Source of the DNA: Streptomyces sp. NA02950
Lineage (GTDB): Bacteria; Actinomycetota; Actinomycetes; Streptomycetales; Streptomycetaceae
Reading direction: 5' to 3'
Length of the DNA stretch: 64,000 nucleotides
Assembly: GCF_013364155.1 (NCBI RefSeq)
Contig: NZ_CP054916.1
Span: 3,282,501 to 3,346,500 of the forward strand
This document shows, one piece after another, positions 1 to 8,233 of this stretch (position 1 is its first letter; each line of letters opens with the position of its first letter). Both the position numbers and the translations under genes were made by a program. The notes beneath the pieces are model-generated. The model was not told where the DNA came from, did not search any database, and was given only the letters and a program-made list of their open reading frames with translations.

Positions 1-242
1 CTGTGGGCAAGCTGTGATGCCGTCGTCGTGCGGCGTGAGCACGTTATGCGCGCATGACGGCAGCGCGACGGACGGTTGTCCGTGGCGCCACCAAAAGGGG
101 TGAACGCCCGTGACCTTCCCTGCGCTCAGGCGTTGTTGGGCGCTATGGGGCCGGAATCGCGTCGTTCCCGGGCCCTGCCGGGCATTCCCGGGCCCGTGCC
201 GGGTCACCGGCGCGGCCTGCCGCGGCCGCAGGAACGGTTGGG
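1..242. other. Non-coding left edge
   Basis: No convincing gene is visible on either strand here. It is the region downstream of the DUF3152 gene, which ends at 243. The only structure noted is a GC-rich direct repeat at about 168-203 (see the hairpin at 169-196). Confidence 0.5.
169..196 (-). terminator. Weak hairpin downstream of DUF3152 gene
   Basis: CGGGCCC at 169-175 can pair with GGGCCCG at 190-196 across a 14-base loop. It lies about 45 bases beyond the stop of the minus-strand DUF3152 gene. The arms are themselves part of a direct repeat, so this is only a possible terminator. Confidence 0.3.
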
Positions 243-1679
243 CTATCGCCTGGGGAACGGCCAGGCGTTGGGGCGGCAGGTGGCGCCGTCGGTCGACAGG
301 AACTTCGTCTGCTGCATCATCACCGGGGCGAGCGCGCCCTGCCGCCCGCAGACCTCGTGGTTGTGGCCGAGCCGGTGGCCGACCTCGTGGTTGATGAGCA
401 TCTGCCGGTAGCTGTGCACCTTGTCGTCGCCGAAGGTCTTGGCGCCCTGCGCCCACCGATAGGCGTTGATCATGACGCGCTGGGTCGACGCCGAGTCGCA
501 GGAGACGTTGTCCTCGGCGGTGTCGAGCCCGGACTTGGCGCACCAGGCCGCGGTGGTCCCGGGGCTCGCGAGGGTGATCACGAAGTCGGCCCGCCCGGAG
601 GAGACCCGCTCGAAGGTGCGGGTGCCGCCGTGGCCCCAGCTCCGCTCGTCGTTCAGCGTCTTGTGGACGGCCTCGGCGAACAGCTCGCCGTCGAGCGGCA
701 GCCCCTTCTCCACGTCCACGCGGTAGCGCAGCACCTCCCCCCGGCCGGGCGCCCTGTCGTGCCCGCCGACGGTCGCGAAGGCGCCGGAGCCGCGCAGCTC
801 GGGGTCGAGCGGAAAGACGGCCGCCATCTTCTCGGCGTACGACTCGGGGGCCTTGGCACCGGCGGACCGTGCCGGGGCACCCCGGCCCCGGTCGTCGTCG
901 CGGGAGACGGTGTCGGAGCCGCCGCGCTCCGTGCCGCCCTTGGCGCGCGCCTTGTTGTCCTGCGGCGGGCCGCTCGCCACCTGCCCGGCCACCACGACCG
1001 CCAGCACGGTGGTCACGGCGGCCGCGGCGACACCGGTGAAGGTCCGGCTCTTGCCACCCTTGGTGACGCCCCGGGCGCCGCCCGCCGGATCGTCGTCCCC
1101 GGATCCGTCGGCGTCGTCGGCGTCGGCGTCGTCGTCGGCGGTGTAGTGCTCCTCGCCCCGGCCGCCGTCCGCGCCGGCACCGGCCGGCTCCGGCCCGCGG
1201 CGCGGCGCCGGGACCACTCCCGGCGCCCCGGCGGCGAAGACGTCGTCGCCGTCGTCCGTCGCGCCCGGGGCGTCGAACGCGGCGAGGTACTCCTTGCGCG
1301 GGCCGGGCATCAGCCCGCCCGCACCGGACACCGTGGGGCGCGACGGCGGGTTCATGGTCGTGGTACCCGCGGAGGCGCGCGGGCCGCCGAGGGCGCCCCA
1401 GCCGCCGCCGGGCTCATGGTGTTCCGGATGGCCGCCCCGGGCGCGCGGCGGCGGGGACTGAGGTCCGTACGCCGCCCGCGGTACGCCCTGAGGGGGTGTC
1501 ACCCCCGGGTCGGCCGCGCCCGGTGCGACGCGCCGCCGGCGCCCGGTGCCCGGGGCTCCCCCGGGTCCGGCCGGGCCGGGGGGCGTGGGCCCGGCGGTCC
1601 CGGGGCCGGAACCGGAGCCCGCAGCGGAGGGCCGGTGACCCCGGTCGTCCTGGCTGCCACGTGCGCTGTGTTTACCCAC
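243..1679 (-). CDS. DUF3152 domain protein, membrane-anchored metalloprotease-like
   Basis: Product of 478 residues. The first 210 or so are Pro/Gly/Asp-rich and probably disordered. One membrane segment follows at about 215-233, then an extracytoplasmic DUF3152 domain. Near the end is HEVGHRLGHNH (about 431-441), the HExxHxxxxxH zinc signature of metzincin-like peptidases, so a zinc peptidase fold outside the membrane is likely; the substrate is unknown. I chose the GTG at 1679 because its first 8 bases (GTGGGTAA) contain the stop codon of the upstream hydrolase gene, a translational-coupling arrangement. The frame is open for 31 more codons upstream, but that would lie inside the hydrolase gene. 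Confidence 0.85.
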   Translation of the reverse strand: MGKHSARGSQDDRGHRPSAAGSGSGPGTAGPTPPGPAGPGGAPGTGRRRRVAPGAADPGVTPPQGVPRAAYGPQSPPPRARGGHPEHHEPGGGWGALGGPRASAGTTTMNPPSRPTVSGAGGLMPGPRKEYLAAFDAPGATDDGDDVFAAGAPGVVPAPRRGPEPAGAGADGGRGEEHYTADDDADADDADGSGDDDPAGGARGVTKGGKSRTFTGVAAAAVTTVLAVVVAGQVASGPPQDNKARAKGGTERGGSDTVSRDDDRGRGAPARSAGAKAPESYAEKMAAVFPLDPELRGSGAFATVGGHDRAPGRGEVLRYRVDVEKGLPLDGELFAEAVHKTLNDERSWGHGGTRTFERVSSGRADFVITLASPGTTAAWCAKSGLDTAEDNVSCDSASTQRVMINAYRWAQGAKTFGDDKVHSYRQMLINHEVGHRLGHNHEVCGRQGALAPVMMQQTKFLSTDGATCRPNAWPFPRR

Positions 1680-2712
1680 GCGCCGCACCGCTCCCGTCCA
1701 CGCCGGGTCCCGGCACGGCGCCCCGTACCGGCACCCGGCCGCTCTCCCGGCCTTCTCGTCCGTCAACGTCATCGAGCAGCTCGCGCATGGCGCGGGCCAC
1801 TGCTTCCGGATACTCCATCATCGCGACGTGTCCGGCGTCCAACAGTGTCAACAGACGGGAGTCACGGAAGGTGGCGTTCGCCCGCCGTGCCATCCGGATG
1901 GACACCAGTCGGTCGCGCATACCGTAGACGAGGAGCGTGGGCGCGAGTACCCGCTCGGCCTGACGCCACAGGGAGTGCTGGCCGCCCAGGGTGTAGGAGT
2001 CGACAACACCGCGCGCCGAACGCGCGAGCGCGTCCCAGAAGTACGGGAGGTCGAGGCGGCGCTGGAACTCCTCCACCGCCAGCGCGAAGTCCTCCGGGCC
2101 GACCCGCCCCGGATCGCCGTAGGTGAGCATCATCACTTCGCGGGTGCGCCGCTCGGCGTCCCAGTCCCGGGTCATCCGGGTGAAGAGCCGGGTCACTCCG
2201 GGTATCGCGAGCAGTCCGGTGGGCATCGCGCTGCGCTGCGGCCGCAACTCGGGCAGCGCGGGCGAGACGAGGGTGAGGGTGCGCACCAGATCCGGCCGCA
2301 CCGCCGCGACGCGGGTGGTGATCGCGCCGCCCATCGAGTTGCCCACCAGATGGACCGGGCCGCGGCCACCGGCGTCGAGATGGCGGATCACGGTGCGGGC
2401 ATGGCCGGTGATCGAGTAGTCGCCGTCGTCCGGCGGCGGGGAATCCCCGAAGCCCGGGAGGTCGATCGCCTCGCCGTCCACCCGGTCGGCGAGGCCCTCC
2501 ATCAGTGCGGACCAGTTCAGCGACGAACCGCCGAGGCCGTGGATGAAGAGTGCGGGCGGCAGACCGGAGGCGGCCGGAGGACGGGAGCGCACGGTCAGCG
2601 TGAGTCCGGGCAGCCGGGCGGTGCGCAGTTCCTCCCCGGTGCCGACCCGCACGGACCGCGCGGGCGGGACCACCGCGATGACACGGGCTTCCGGCGGCTC
2701 GGTCGCAGACAT
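1672..2712 (-). CDS. Alpha/beta hydrolase
   Basis: Product of 346 residues with a complete alpha/beta-hydrolase pattern. The oxyanion loop HGLGG is at 58-62, the nucleophile elbow GNSMGG at 124-129 (Ser126), the probable acid Asp267 in GMRD, and the catalytic His295 in DAGHVAMMEYPE. It resembles esterases or C-C hydrolases, but the substrate cannot be told from sequence. It is the first gene of a two-gene operon; its stop overlaps the start of the DUF3152 gene by 8 bases. The ATG at 2712 lies 6 bases after a TAACAT box, so the mRNA is probably leaderless. Confidence 0.9.
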   Translation of the reverse strand: MSATEPPEARVIAVVPPARSVRVGTGEELRTARLPGLTLTVRSRPPAASGLPPALFIHGLGGSSLNWSALMEGLADRVDGEAIDLPGFGDSPPPDDGDYSITGHARTVIRHLDAGGRGPVHLVGNSMGGAITTRVAAVRPDLVRTLTLVSPALPELRPQRSAMPTGLLAIPGVTRLFTRMTRDWDAERRTREVMMLTYGDPGRVGPEDFALAVEEFQRRLDLPYFWDALARSARGVVDSYTLGGQHSLWRQAERVLAPTLLVYGMRDRLVSIRMARRANATFRDSRLLTLLDAGHVAMMEYPEAVARAMRELLDDVDGREGRESGRVPVRGAVPGPGVDGSGAARG

Positions 2713-2718
2713 GCGGCA

Positions 2719-2724
2719 ATGTTA
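2719..2724 (-). promoter_or_regulatory. -10 box of a leaderless promoter (hydrolase)
   Basis: TAACAT read on the minus strand, ending 6 bases before the ATG at 2712. This spacing puts the transcript start at the start codon. Confidence 0.55.
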
Positions 2725-2793
2725 CGAGACGATCACGCACCTGACCGCGTGTTCGCCCTCACAGACGACGTAGCGTCCGAAAGTGACCTCTCC

Positions 2794-2799
2794 TAGGCT
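2794..2799 (+). promoter_or_regulatory. Probable -10 box upstream of the small acidic protein gene
   Basis: TAGGCT matches the actinobacterial -10 consensus and would start a transcript near 2806, about 40 bases before the ATG at 2845. No good -35 box is seen. Confidence 0.4.
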
Positions 2800-2844
2800 C
2801 GTTACTGCACGGAGGCGCTCTGCCGCCTCCGGGAAGGGGAGTAC

Positions 2845-3072
2845 ATGTCAATCGACCCGAGTGACCCCGAGACCTTCGAGACCCTCGAGAACAACAACAA
2901 CTCCGTCGAGTTCGACGTCGAGGCTCCCGAGGCGGACGCCGCCGAACAGCACCACGACCTGGTCCCGCACCACGACGACCAGCCGTCCTCCGGAGAACTC
3001 CTCGAAGCGAACGAGGCCGACCGGGCGGAGCAGGCCCGGGTCGTCGAAGTGAGCGAGGAGGACTACCGATGA
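2845..3072 (+). CDS. Small acidic hypothetical protein
   Basis: A 75-residue protein, very rich in Asp/Glu (for example ENNNNSVEFDVEAPEADAAE), with no membrane segment and no cysteine. A clear ribosome-binding site (GGAAGGGGAG) precedes the ATG. Its high acidity and lack of a recognisable domain suggest an intrinsically disordered cytoplasmic protein. It stands alone between a divergent hydrolase operon and the tetR gene. I do not know its function. Confidence 0.75.
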   Translation: MSIDPSDPETFETLENNNNSVEFDVEAPEADAAEQHHDLVPHHDDQPSSGELLEANEADRAEQARVVEVSEEDYR

Positions 3073-3154
3073 CCAGGGCCGATGGTGGGCTTTTCATAGA
3101 GTCCGGTCCGTGAAATTCTCCGCACGAACCGCGCGCGGCCCGGTTACCCAAAAG

Positions 3155-3160
3155 TACGAT
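3155..3160 (+). promoter_or_regulatory. Probable -10 box of the TetR gene
   Basis: TACGAT, about 50 bases before the GTG at 3210, in a locally less GC-rich stretch. It would give a leader of roughly 43 bases. Confidence 0.4.
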
Positions 3161-3209
3161 GGCGGGCGCGGGTGGACATCGTGCACAGAACATTCAAATG
3201 GGAGGCGGC

Positions 3210-3854
3210 GTGACAGCCATCGAGCAGACCGAGGCGCGCCCGCGGGGTACGCGCCTGCCGCGCCGAGCCCGACGCAATCAGCTCCTGGGGGCCGCCCAGG
3301 AGGTCTTCGTCGCGCAGGGCTACCACGCGGCGGCGATGGATGACATCGCCGAGCGCGCGGGAGTCAGCAAGCCCGTGCTCTACCAGCACTTCCCGGGCAA
3401 GCTGGAGCTCTATCTCGCCCTGCTCGACCAGCACTGCGAGGCATTGCTCCAGGCGGTGCGCACCGCGCTCGCCTCGACGACCGAGAACAAGCAGCGCGTC
3501 GCCGCGACCATGGACGCGTACTTCGCGTACGTCGAGGAGGAGGGCGGCGCCTTCCGTCTCGTCTTCGAGTCCGACCTGACCAACGAACCGGCCGTGCGCG
3601 AGCGCGTGGACCGGGTCTCGCTCCAGTGCGCCGAGGCGATCAGTGAGGTGATCGCCGAGGACACCGGCCTGTCCAAGGACGAGTCGATGCTCCTGGCCGT
3701 CGGCCTCGGGGGCGTCTCGCAGGTCGTCGCACGCTACTGGCTCTCCAGCGGAAGCGGGGTGCCGCGGGACACCGCGGTGCAGTTGCTCACCTCGCTCGCC
3801 TGGCGGGGCATCGCGGGGTTCCCCCTGCACGGGGCCGACGCCGGGCAGCACTGA
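3210..3854 (+). CDS. TetR/AcrR family transcriptional regulator
   Basis: Product of 214 residues with the classical TetR N-terminal DNA-binding domain: a first helix with QLLGAAQEVFVAQGYHAAA, then the helix-turn-helix DDIAERAGVSKPVLYQHFPG at roughly 40-60. The C-terminal part (about 75-200) is the ligand-binding and dimerisation region. I chose the GTG at 3210 because GGGAGG sits 7 bases upstream; the longer frame to 3159 has no such site and adds residues unlike the family. No target gene is evident nearby, so it may act on itself or at a distance. Confidence 0.92.
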   Translation: MTAIEQTEARPRGTRLPRRARRNQLLGAAQEVFVAQGYHAAAMDDIAERAGVSKPVLYQHFPGKLELYLALLDQHCEALLQAVRTALASTTENKQRVAATMDAYFAYVEEEGGAFRLVFESDLTNEPAVRERVDRVSLQCAEAISEVIAEDTGLSKDESMLLAVGLGGVSQVVARYWLSSGSGVPRDTAVQLLTSLAWRGIAGFPLHGADAGQH

Positions 3855-4012
3855 GCCACTCCGGGATCCGCGGGGCGCGCGGCCGGGTGGGCGGGCGTGT
3901 TCGCTGCCGGCGTGCGCCCGGGCCGCCCGGCAGGTCTCCGTCCCCGGCTAGTGTGTGCTGCGTACGGCGCGGACGGCCGCGCACCCCAACTGACCGTCGG
4001 AGGGACAAAGCC

Positions 4013-4240
4013 GTGGAGGTCAAGATCGGCGTGCAGCACGCGCCCCGCGAGATCACCTTGGAGAGCGGGCAGACCGCCGAAGAGGTCGAGCGCGTGGTGG
4101 CCGACGCGCTCGGTGGCAAGTCTCAGCTGCTGACCCTGGTGGACGACCATGGCCGCAAGGTCCTGGTCCCGGCCGACCGGCTCGCGTATGTCGAGATCGG
4201 TGAGCCGACCGCCCGCAAGGTCGGATTCGGCGCGCTCTGA
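4013..4240 (+). CDS. DUF3107 domain protein
   Basis: A 75-residue protein (starts VEVKIGVQHAPREIT) matching the DUF3107 family, which is almost universal in Actinobacteria and has no settled function. The GTG at 4013 follows a good ribosome-binding site (GGAGGGA). It is a compact soluble protein without cysteines. The gene is monocistronic: a strong terminator follows at 4253. Confidence 0.88.
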   Translation: MEVKIGVQHAPREITLESGQTAEEVERVVADALGGKSQLLTLVDDHGRKVLVPADRLAYVEIGEPTARKVGFGAL

Positions 4241-4252
4241 GCGGTCGCACGC

Positions 4253-4302
4253 AACGGCGGCGGGGCCCGGTGGAGATCCTTCCACCGGGCCCCGCCGCCG
4301 TT
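4253..4302 (+). terminator. Strong intrinsic terminator after DUF3107 gene
   Basis: A 22-bp perfect GC-rich inverted repeat (AACGGCGGCGGGGCCCGGTG... and its complement) with a short loop around 4275-4280. There is no U tract, as is usual in Streptomyces. Confidence 0.85.
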
Positions 4303-4519
4303 GTGCGCGCTGATACGGCTGGTGGTGCGCGCCGGTGGGTCCTCACCCCGTGCGCCGTATGCGCCCTCACCGCGCGCACTCCGCCGTCTCCTTCTGTCCT
4401 CTTCCGGCTTTCCGGCTCCCCCGTGTCGGGGGGTTGCCCGCTCCCGGCCACGGGTAGGACGGGCACGACCGACACGTGATCGCGTGTCGGTCCCGGTCCG
4501 CTCACGGGAAGGACGCGCC

Positions 4520-4795
4520 ATGATCCTCTGGGAAGCGCTCGGCTCGGTACTGATCGGTCTCGCCGTCGCGTACGGGGCGAGCCGCTGGCGCCCCCGACGG
4601 CTGCCCGCACGTCACCTGGTTCTGTCCACCGGCCCCGGCGCCGCGCTCTTCGGCGCGCTGCTCGCCCATACGGTGCTCGGTTCGGGCCACTCCGCGGCGG
4701 TGCTGACCGTCGCGCTCGGATTCGCGGCCGCGCTGCTGTCCCTGCTCGTCCGCCCGGCGGGGCGCACCCGCCGCAGGCGCTCGGTCACCGCCTGA
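4520..4795 (+). CDS. Small two-segment membrane protein
   Basis: A 91-residue protein with probable membrane helices at about 2-18 and 39-80, separated by a basic stretch (SRWRPRRLPARH), and a basic C-terminus (RTRRRRSVTA). The ATG at 4520 has GGGAAGGA upstream. It is probably an integral membrane protein with a positive cytoplasmic tail. No family is recognised and the neighbours give no clue. Confidence 0.7.
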   Translation: MILWEALGSVLIGLAVAYGASRWRPRRLPARHLVLSTGPGAALFGALLAHTVLGSGHSAAVLTVALGFAAALLSLLVRPAGRTRRRRSVTA

Positions 4796-4860
4796 GGCGG
4801 CTGATGACCGGCCCGGGAGCGGCGGCCGATCGCGGGCCCGGCCGCTCCCGGACACCGCAC

Positions 4861-5667
4861 CTACGCCGCCAGGCCCAGCGCGGCCATCCGCTTGGTGTGC
4901 GCCTCGGTGATCCGGGAGAACATCCGGCCCACCTCCGCCAGGTCGAAGCCGTCGGCCATACCGCCCACCAGCATCGTGGAGAGCGCGTCGCGGTCCGCGA
5001 CCACCCGCTGCGCCTGCGACAGCGCCTCGCCCATCAGCCGCCGCGCCCACAGCGCCAGCCGCCCGCCGACCCGCGGATCGGCCTCGATGGCGGCACGCAC
5101 CTTCTCCACCGCGAAACTGGCGTGGCCGGTGTCGTCGAGCACCTGGAGCACCAGACCGCGGGTGTCCGCGTCGAGCCGGACGGCGACCTCTCGGTAGAAG
5201 TCACTGGCGATCGAATCGCCCACGTACGCCTTGACCAGGCCCTCCAGCCAGTCCGAGGGCGCGGTCTGGCGGTGGAAGCCGTCCAGTGCCGCGGCGAACG
5301 GCTCCATCGCCTCCGTCGGTTGCTCGCCGACCGCCGCCAGCCGGTCCCGCAGCCGCTCGAAGTGGTGGAATTCGGCGGACGCCATCTTCGCCAGCTCGGC
5401 CTTCTCCTCCAGCGTGGGCGCCAGCTTGGCGTCCTCGGCCAGCCGCTCGAAGGCGGCCAGCTCGCCGTAGGCGAGGGCGCCGAGCAGATCCACCACGGCG
5501 GCCCGGTACTGCGGATCCGCGGCGGCCGTGTCCCAGTCCTGGGCGGCGATCCCGGTGGCCTCGGCGCCGGGCTCTCCGGAGTGGTCCGCCGTGCTCCTCC
5601 CGGGGTGGTCCTCGGCGGTGGCCGCGGCGTTCTCCGCGGCGTTCTCAGGCGTGTCAGGCGTCTCCAT
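4861..5667 (-). CDS. Ferritin-like fold protein (MiaE-like/ferritin_like superfamily)
   Basis: Product of 268 residues. After an Ala/Glu-rich N-terminus of about 45 residues comes a four-helix ferritin-like domain with the carboxylate/His pattern expected of a di-iron site: GELAAFERL, AEFHHFERL and a later Glu/His pair around DTGHASFAVEKV. Streptomyces homologues are named ferritin-like fold-containing or tRNA 2-methylthio-N6-isopentenyladenosine hydroxylase-like proteins. Hydroxylase activity here is only a family inference. The ATG at 5667 is preceded by a TATTGT box at the leaderless spacing. Confidence 0.82.
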   Translation of the reverse strand: METPDTPENAAENAAATAEDHPGRSTADHSGEPGAEATGIAAQDWDTAAADPQYRAAVVDLLGALAYGELAAFERLAEDAKLAPTLEEKAELAKMASAEFHHFERLRDRLAAVGEQPTEAMEPFAAALDGFHRQTAPSDWLEGLVKAYVGDSIASDFYREVAVRLDADTRGLVLQVLDDTGHASFAVEKVRAAIEADPRVGGRLALWARRLMGEALSQAQRVVADRDALSTMLVGGMADGFDLAEVGRMFSRITEAHTKRMAALGLAA

Positions 5668-5674
5668 GAAGCGC

Positions 5675-5680
5675 ACAATA
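5675..5680 (-). promoter_or_regulatory. -10 box of a leaderless promoter (ferritin-like gene)
   Basis: TATTGT on the minus strand, 7 bases before the ATG at 5667. Confidence 0.5.
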
Positions 5681-5771
5681 GCCCGCTCAGCGCCGCGGGG
5701 AAGGCCCTGGTCAGCCATGACCTGCGGCGCCGCGCATCCGGTTTCCCGGTCACAGATGCGCGCTTCCGGGG

Positions 5772-5777
5772 TACAGT
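5772..5777 (+). promoter_or_regulatory. Possible -10 box of the DEAD-box helicase gene
   Basis: TACAGT followed by a run with several T bases. If used, the leader would be about 255 bases long (to the start at 6040), which is notable because RNA helicase genes are often controlled through long leaders. Confidence 0.35.
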
Positions 5778-6039
5778 GGTATTTGCACCCGTCGCATACC
5801 GGCGGGTCGTTCCACGAATGCGGATGCCCGGTCGGTGGCCCGATCGGCTCCAAACCGACCGCCCTCCGCGCGGCGCGCATCGCTCATGCGCACGGCAGGA
5901 GGGACCCGCTCGCGGCGTGAGCGCTCGAGCGAGGGCAGTGGTCCCGCGCCGAATCGGCCACCCCAAGGCCGGTGCACCCGGGCGCCGTGCGACCCCCCTT
6001 CGCCGCCTCCCGCCGCGTCTCACAGAAGAGGCAAACATC

Positions 6040-8115
6040 CTGACCACCTTCCGAGAACTCGGGATCCTCCCCGAGACGGCCGAGGCCCTGGAAGCCGTCG
6101 GCATCACGTCCCCGTTCCCCATCCAGGAGATGACGCTTCCGGTCGCCCTCTCGGGCACCGACGTCATCGGCCAGGCCAAGACCGGCACCGGCAAGACGCT
6201 GGGCTTCGGCCTCCCGCTGCTGGAGCGCGTCGTCGTCCCCGCGGACGTCGAGGCCGGCCGGGCCAAGCCCGAGCAGCTCACCGAAGCCCCGCAGGCGCTC
6301 GTGGTCGTCCCCACCCGTGAGCTCTGCCAGCAGGTCACCAACGATCTCCTCACCGCCGGCAAGGTCCGCGACGTCCGCGTTGTGTCGATCTACGGCGGCC
6401 GCGCCTACGAGCCGCAGGTCGAGGCGTTGAAGAAGGGCGTCGACGTGGTCGTCGGCACCCCCGGCCGGCTGCTGGACCTGGCGGGCCAGAAGAAGCTGCG
6501 GCTCTCCGCCGTCAAGGCGCTCGTCCTCGACGAGGCCGACGAGATGCTCGACCTGGGCTTCCTGCCCGACGTCGAGAAGATCATCCAGCTGCTGCCCGCC
6601 AAGCGCCAGACCATGCTGTTCTCGGCGACCATGCCGGGGCAGGTCATCTCGCTGGCCCGCCGCTACATGTCGCAGCCCACCCACATCCGCGCCACCGCGC
6701 CGGATGACGAGGGCGCGACCGTGGCCAACATCACACAGCATGTCTTCCGCGCCCACTCGCTGGACAAGCCGGAGGTCGTGTCGCGCGTGCTCCAGGCCGA
6801 GGGCCGCGGACTCGCGATGATCTTCTGCCGCACCAAGCGGACCGCGGCCGACATCGCCGACCAGCTCTCCCGGCGCGGTTTCGCGTCCGGCGCGGTCCAC
6901 GGCGACCTCGGCCAGGGAGCGCGCGAGCAGGCGCTGCGCGCCTTCCGCAACGGCAAGGTCGATGTGCTGGTCTGCACCGACGTCGCCGCCCGCGGTATCG
7001 ATGTCGAGGGCGTCACCCATGTGATCAATTACCAGTCGCCGGAGGACGAGAAGACCTATCTGCACCGCATCGGCCGTACCGGCCGCGCGGGTGCGTCGGG
7101 TACCGCCGTCACCCTCGTCGACTGGGACGACATCCCGCGCTGGCAGCTGATCAACAAGGCGCTGGACCTGCCGTTCAACGACCCGGAGGAGACGTACTCC
7201 ACCTCCGGGCACCTCTACGAGCTGCTGAGCATCCCGGAGGGCACCACCGGTGTCCTGCCGCGCGCCGAGCGCACCCGGGCCGGGCTGGCCGCCGAGGAGA
7301 TCGAGGACCTCGGGGAGACCGGGGGCCGGGGCGGCCGTGGCCGCAAGCCCGCCGCTGCCCCGCAGGAGCGCCCGGCGCGCACCCGGACCCAGCGGGTCCG
7401 GCGCCGCACCCGTGGCGGTGTGACCCTGGACGGTGCGAACGCGCCGGAGGGGTCGTCGGCCGCCGAGGCCGCCGCCGACACCGCCGAGGGCGCCGGCGAG
7501 CCGCGTCAGCCCCGTCGCCGCCGCCGTACCCGCGGTGGTGCGGCGACCGCAGGCGAGGCGACCGGCGTCGCGGTGGAGGCGACCGGCGCCGCGGTCGAGA
7601 CGGTCGAGACCGCCGAGACCGTCCCGGCACCGGCTCAGGCCCCGGCCGAGGAGACCGTGGCCAAGCCGCGCCGCCGCCGCACCCGGGCCGCCGCCAAGGC
7701 CGAGCCCGCCGCCGAGACGGCCGTCGCGACCGCCGAGGGCACCGACACGGCGGAAGCCAGGCCGGTCCGCCGCCGCACCCGCACCAAGGCCGCCGAGGCG
7801 GTTGAGACCGCGGAGGCCACCGCGAGCGTGGAGCAGACCGCCGACGGTGAGGAGACCGTGGCCAAGCCGCGCCGCCGCCGCACCCGGGCCAAGGCCGACG
7901 CCCCCGCCGAAGCGGCCGTCGCCACCGCCGAGGGTACCGACACGGCGGAAGCCAAGCCGGTCCGCCGCCGCACCCGCACCAAGGCCGCCGAGGCGGTTGA
8001 GACCGCCGAGGCCACCGCGACCGCGGAGACGGCAGCCGACGGCGAGGCCAAGCCGGTCCGCCGCCGTCGTCGCACCCGTGCGGCGGCCCAGCCCGAGGCC
8101 GCGGCCGAGAGCTGA
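6040..8115 (+). CDS. DEAD/DEAH-box RNA helicase with basic repeat tail
   Basis: An ATP-dependent RNA helicase of 691 residues. Counting from 6040, the Q motif FPIQEMTLP is around 26-34, Walker A AKTGTGKT at 46-53, DEAD at 164-167, then SAT, RGIDV and HRIGRTGR. The core ends near 425. The remaining 260 or so residues are low-complexity and Ala/Glu-rich, studded with basic RRRTR blocks, a likely RNA-binding tail. The start is unusual: CTG at 6040 has AGAAGAGG 8 bases upstream and matches where homologues begin (TTFRELGILPETAEAL). A GTG at 5917 is in frame but its AGGAGG is 14 bases away. A terminator follows at 8156. Confidence 0.93.
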   Translation: MTTFRELGILPETAEALEAVGITSPFPIQEMTLPVALSGTDVIGQAKTGTGKTLGFGLPLLERVVVPADVEAGRAKPEQLTEAPQALVVVPTRELCQQVTNDLLTAGKVRDVRVVSIYGGRAYEPQVEALKKGVDVVVGTPGRLLDLAGQKKLRLSAVKALVLDEADEMLDLGFLPDVEKIIQLLPAKRQTMLFSATMPGQVISLARRYMSQPTHIRATAPDDEGATVANITQHVFRAHSLDKPEVVSRVLQAEGRGLAMIFCRTKRTAADIADQLSRRGFASGAVHGDLGQGAREQALRAFRNGKVDVLVCTDVAARGIDVEGVTHVINYQSPEDEKTYLHRIGRTGRAGASGTAVTLVDWDDIPRWQLINKALDLPFNDPEETYSTSGHLYELLSIPEGTTGVLPRAERTRAGLAAEEIEDLGETGGRGGRGRKPAAAPQERPARTRTQRVRRRTRGGVTLDGANAPEGSSAAEAAADTAEGAGEPRQPRRRRRTRGGAATAGEATGVAVEATGAAVETVETAETVPAPAQAPAEETVAKPRRRRTRAAAKAEPAAETAVATAEGTDTAEARPVRRRTRTKAAEAVETAEATASVEQTADGEETVAKPRRRRTRAKADAPAEAAVATAEGTDTAEAKPVRRRTRTKAAEAVETAEATATAETAADGEAKPVRRRRRTRAAAQPEAAAES
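7651..8045 (+). repeat. Tandem ~200-bp duplication in the helicase tail
   Basis: Two near-identical units (about 7651-7850 and 7854-8045), each encoding KPRRRRTRA, an Ala/Glu spacer with EGTDTAEA, then KPVRRRTRTKAAEAVETAEA. The DNA is conserved over long stretches, implying a recent in-frame duplication. Confidence 0.85.
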
Positions 8116-8155
8116 CGGCACCAGGCGCGTCCGAGGCGTCTCCGAGAGCGCCTCC

Positions 8156-8187
8156 GGGCCCCGTCCGCGACACCGCGGACGGGGCCC
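8156..8187 (+). terminator. Terminator after the helicase gene
   Basis: A 14-bp perfect stem (GGGCCCCGTCCGCG and complement) with an ACAC loop, 40 bases after the stop. Confidence 0.88.
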
Positions 8188-8220
8188 GATGCGTTCATGG
8201 TCCGTGTCCCGTGCCCTGTA

Positions 8221-8226
8221 TAGCCT
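8221..8226 (+). promoter_or_regulatory. -10 box of a leaderless promoter (second hydrolase)
   Basis: TAGCCT, overlapping a TATAGC, 7 bases before the ATG at 8234. Confidence 0.55.
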
Positions 8227-8233
8227 CATCCCC

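Noticed and set aside
76..411. Plus-strand ORF of 111 residues at the left edge
   Set aside because: It overlaps the end of the DUF3152 gene, has no ribosome-binding site and its composition (Arg/Pro/Gly) is that of a GC-rich shadow.
357..2126. Long plus-strand ORF (589 residues)
   Set aside because: It is antisense to the DUF3152 and hydrolase genes, which have clear domains; the Val/Gly/Ala/Arg-rich translation is a typical shadow.
5668..5880. Cys-rich N-terminal extension of the ferritin-like frame (CDGCKYHCTPEARICD)
   Set aside because: It looked like a zinc motif, but it lies upstream of the -10 box at the leaderless spacing and overlaps the helicase promoter region.
4804..6039. N-terminal extension of the helicase frame
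   Set aside because: It runs antisense through the ferritin-like gene and homologues do not have it; the open frame results from high GC.
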